From contig JBBSEZ010000130.1 of the NCBI GenBank assembly GCA_038239195.1, forward strand, positions 1 to 22,056: a stretch of 22,056 nucleotides of DNA, read 5' to 3'. Each line of letters opens with the position of its first letter. The stretch's first letter is position 1. This DNA is from JBBSEZ01 sp038239195. GTDB lineage: Bacteria > Planctomycetota > Planctomycetia > Gemmatales > Gemmataceae. Both the position numbers and the translations under genes were made by a program. Shown piece after piece: positions 20,715 through 22,056 of this stretch. The notes beneath the pieces were generated by a model. The model had not been told where the DNA came from, made no database searches, and worked only from the letters and a program-made list of their open reading frames with translations.

Positions 20715-21701
20715 TCAATCGGGGATGGGAGTGCGTGCCGCGACGTCGGCGACGACTTGCTCGGCGGCGTCGCCGTGGCCCCCGGTGGGGGCGCCGCGGG
20801 CGAGGATGCGGTGGGCGAGGACAGGCAGGGCGAGCGACTTGACGTCGTCGGGGACGACGTAGGCGCGCCCCTCGACCAGGGCGAGGGCCTGAGCGGCGCG
20901 GTAGAGGGCGAGGGCGGCGCGGGTGCTTCCGCCGAGATGAATGTCGGGGTGTTCGCGCGTGGCGGTGACCAGGTCGAGGACGTAGTCGGCCAGGCTATCG
21001 TCCACGCGCACCTGGCGCGTGGCTTCTTGCAGGGAGGCGACCTCCTCGGCGCACAGGACTGCTTGCAGGTGCTCGACGGGCTCGCCGGCGCGATGGCCGG
21101 TGAGGATCGCCTTCTCGGCGTCGCGGTCGGGGTAGCCGACGCGAAGGCGCATGAGGAAGCGGTCGAGCTGGCTCTCGGGGAGCGGGTAGGTGCCCTCGAA
21201 CTCGTAGGGGTTTTGCGTGGCCAGCACGAAGAAGGGCGGGCCAAGGGGGCGCGTCTGGCCGTCGAGCGAGACTTGCCGGTCGCTCATGGCTTCGAGGAGG
21301 GCGCTCTGGGTGCGCGGGGTGGCGCGGTTGATCTCGTCGGCGAGGACGACCTGGGCGAACAGGGGCCCTGGCTGGAAGACGAAGGCGCCGGTGCCCTGGT
21401 GGAAGACGCTGGTGCCGAGCAGGTCGCTGGGGAGCAGGTCGGGGGTGAACTGGATGCGGTGGAAGGTGCAGCCGAGGCTGCGCGCCAGGGCCTTGGCGAG
21501 CAACGTCTTGCCGATGCCGGGAACGTCCTCGATGAGCAGGTGGCCCTCGGCGAGGAGCGCGACGACGGCGAGGCGAATGACCTCGGGCTTGCCGAGCATC
21601 ACGCTGGCGACGTTGTCGCGCAGGCGTTGCAGCAAGATGGCGGGGGCAGGGACCGTGCCCATGCGTGGGCGCTTGTCGTCGAGGATTTGGTCGGTTGCCA
21701 C
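20715..21701 (-). CDS. MoxR-family AAA+ ATPase
   Basis: A 328-aa cytoplasmic AAA+ ATPase of the MoxR group, which acts as a chaperone in assembling protein complexes. Walker A is EDVPGIGKT at residues 58-66, Walker B LADEINRA at 120-127, and sensor 1 VLATQNPYEFEGTYPLPESQ at 159-178 with the arginine-finger region QLDRFLMRL after it. The C-terminal lid domain (AAA_lid) has STRAALALYRAAQALALVEG and VVPDDVKSLALPVLAHR. GTG 21701 is taken as start because it follows a likely promoter at 21796-21801 and fits family length; ATG 21662 is possible and lacks a clear ribosome-binding site. The open frame continues to 21947 but that part is low in complexity and crosses the promoter. It is the first gene of a three-gene operon with the DUF58 and transglutaminase genes. 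Confidence 0.9.
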   Translation of the reverse strand: MATDQILDDKRPRMGTVPAPAILLQRLRDNVASVMLGKPEVIRLAVVALLAEGHLLIEDVPGIGKTLLAKALARSLGCTFHRIQFTPDLLPSDLLGTSVFHQGTGAFVFQPGPLFAQVVLADEINRATPRTQSALLEAMSDRQVSLDGQTRPLGPPFFVLATQNPYEFEGTYPLPESQLDRFLMRLRVGYPDRDAEKAILTGHRAGEPVEHLQAVLCAEEVASLQEATRQVRVDDSLADYVLDLVTATREHPDIHLGGSTRAALALYRAAQALALVEGRAYVVPDDVKSLALPVLAHRILARGAPTGGHGDAAEQVVADVAARTPIPD

Positions 21702-21795
21702 GATAACTCGCTCGCCACCCTGGGGGCCATCCGTGCATGCGATGCACCGTCCGTCCGGGAGAGGTGGCTTGCGGGCCAACGGCGGCGATGAGGGC

Positions 21796-21801
21796 ATTAT
21801 A
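21796..21801 (-). promoter_or_regulatory. Candidate -10 box of the moxR operon
   Basis: A perfect TATAAT reads on the minus strand, after a C-rich run. No good -35 is seen 16-18 bases ahead (GTCGCG or nearby). The RNA would begin near 21789 with a leader of about 88 bases before GTG 21701. This supports rejecting longer starts for moxR. Confidence 0.45.
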
Positions 21802-21856
21802 AGGGGGGAAGGGGGGGCGCGACCACCCGTCGGCGCGCGGCGAGAAGGAAGGGCTT

Positions 21857-21882
21857 GCGGGCAGCGCAGCAGCGCTGCCCGC
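21857..21882. terminator. 11-bp perfect hairpin upstream of moxR
   Basis: GCGGGCAGCGC at 21857-21867 pairs with GCGCTGCCCGC at 21872-21882 across a 4-base loop. It lies upstream of the moxR promoter and could terminate a neighbouring transcript or be a protein-binding palindrome. No T tract adjoins it. Confidence 0.4.
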
Positions 21883-22022
21883 GTCGGAGCTCGGGAGCGC
21901 GACGACCCGAGGAACGGTCCACTGTGCCCGTTCGTGCGGGAAACCAATCCTGGATGCCTCCTTCTCCTGGCTGCCTCTTGTTGCCTGAAAAGGCATTGGG
22001 CGAGCGGCGCGAGAAAACGACT

Positions 22023-22052
22023 CGTAGGACGGCTCGGGAGAGCCGTCCGACG
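22023..22052. repeat. Dispersed structured repeat, copy 3 (partial, at window edge)
   Basis: The core hairpin is again present: TAGGACGGCTC on the left, GAGCCGTCC on the right, loop GGGA in place of TCCT, with one mismatch (A22026 with G22049). AAAACGAC upstream resembles the start of copy 1. The flanking arms seen in copies 1 and 2 are not clear and the window ends here. Confidence 0.6.
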
Positions 22053-22056
22053 GGGA

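Larger units (their letters stand above)
21702..22056. other. Leader and upstream region of the moxR operon
   Basis: These 355 bases carry the moxR leader, its -10 box at 21796-21801, a G-rich run on the plus strand at 21803-21817, a perfect hairpin at 21857-21882 and a third copy of the structured repeat at 22023-22052. No convincing coding frame is present; the right edge may adjoin a further gene outside. Confidence 0.5.

Noticed and set aside
21702..21947. N-terminal extension of the MoxR frame
   Set aside because: Low-complexity residues, and a TATAAT box at 21796-21801 lies inside it.

Overview
The window is high-GC DNA (about two thirds or more G+C by eye) and looks like chromosome of a planctomycete, most likely Gemmata-like. 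The grounds are an ECF sigma factor coupled to a Ser/Thr kinase with the typical planctomycete N-terminus, a MoxR/DUF58/transglutaminase operon, small secreted proteins of unknown function, an AlpA-like helix-turn-helix protein, and lipid A/heptose genes with planctomycete-style sequences. The species call is inference; no rRNA or marker gene is present.

Layout. 1-1019 (minus): an ECF sigma factor followed by a Ser/Thr protein kinase cut by the window edge. 1200-1718 (plus): a divergent secreted His-rich protein, ending before a 12-bp perfect hairpin. 1890-2906: a YhaM-like OB-fold/HD 3'-5' exoribonuclease. 2974-3715: a two-gene module with its own promoter, a 110-aa unknown protein overlapping a HEPN (UPF0332-like) protein.

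3748-12720 (plus) is a lipopolysaccharide-core locus behind a strong sigma70-type promoter: lpxK (lipid A 4'-kinase), a conserved 330-aa protein of unknown function, hldE (bifunctional heptose kinase/adenylyltransferase), waaF-type heptosyltransferase, a very large WaaP/InaA-type kinase with three kinase-like modules (the middle one degenerate), and a GT4 glycosyltransferase. Together they would phosphorylate lipid A, make ADP-heptose, attach it, phosphorylate the core and extend it. 12724-13537: an SDR oxidoreductase with its own promoter.

13647-14408 (minus): a PP2C-type phosphatase. 14706-16519 (plus): a DUF151 bifunctional-nuclease-family protein, a secreted 150-aa protein and a 269-aa protein of unknown function. 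16516-16755 (minus): an excisionase/AlpA-like HTH protein whose stop codon interlocks with that of the 269-aa gene. 16756-17202: a gene-poor stretch with a 17-bp perfect hairpin. 17203-21701 (minus): moxR, DUF58 protein, TgpA-like transglutaminase operon. 21702-22056: leader, promoter and two hairpins.

The points most worth a second look are: a dispersed structured repeat (about 95 bp in its two full copies) whose central hairpin shows two compensatory base-pair changes between copies; a C9 tract inside the large kinase gene where one base decides between a fusion protein and a two-gene ATGA-coupled arrangement; the HEPN module with an unrecognised partner; and the uncharacterised gene between lpxK and hldE.
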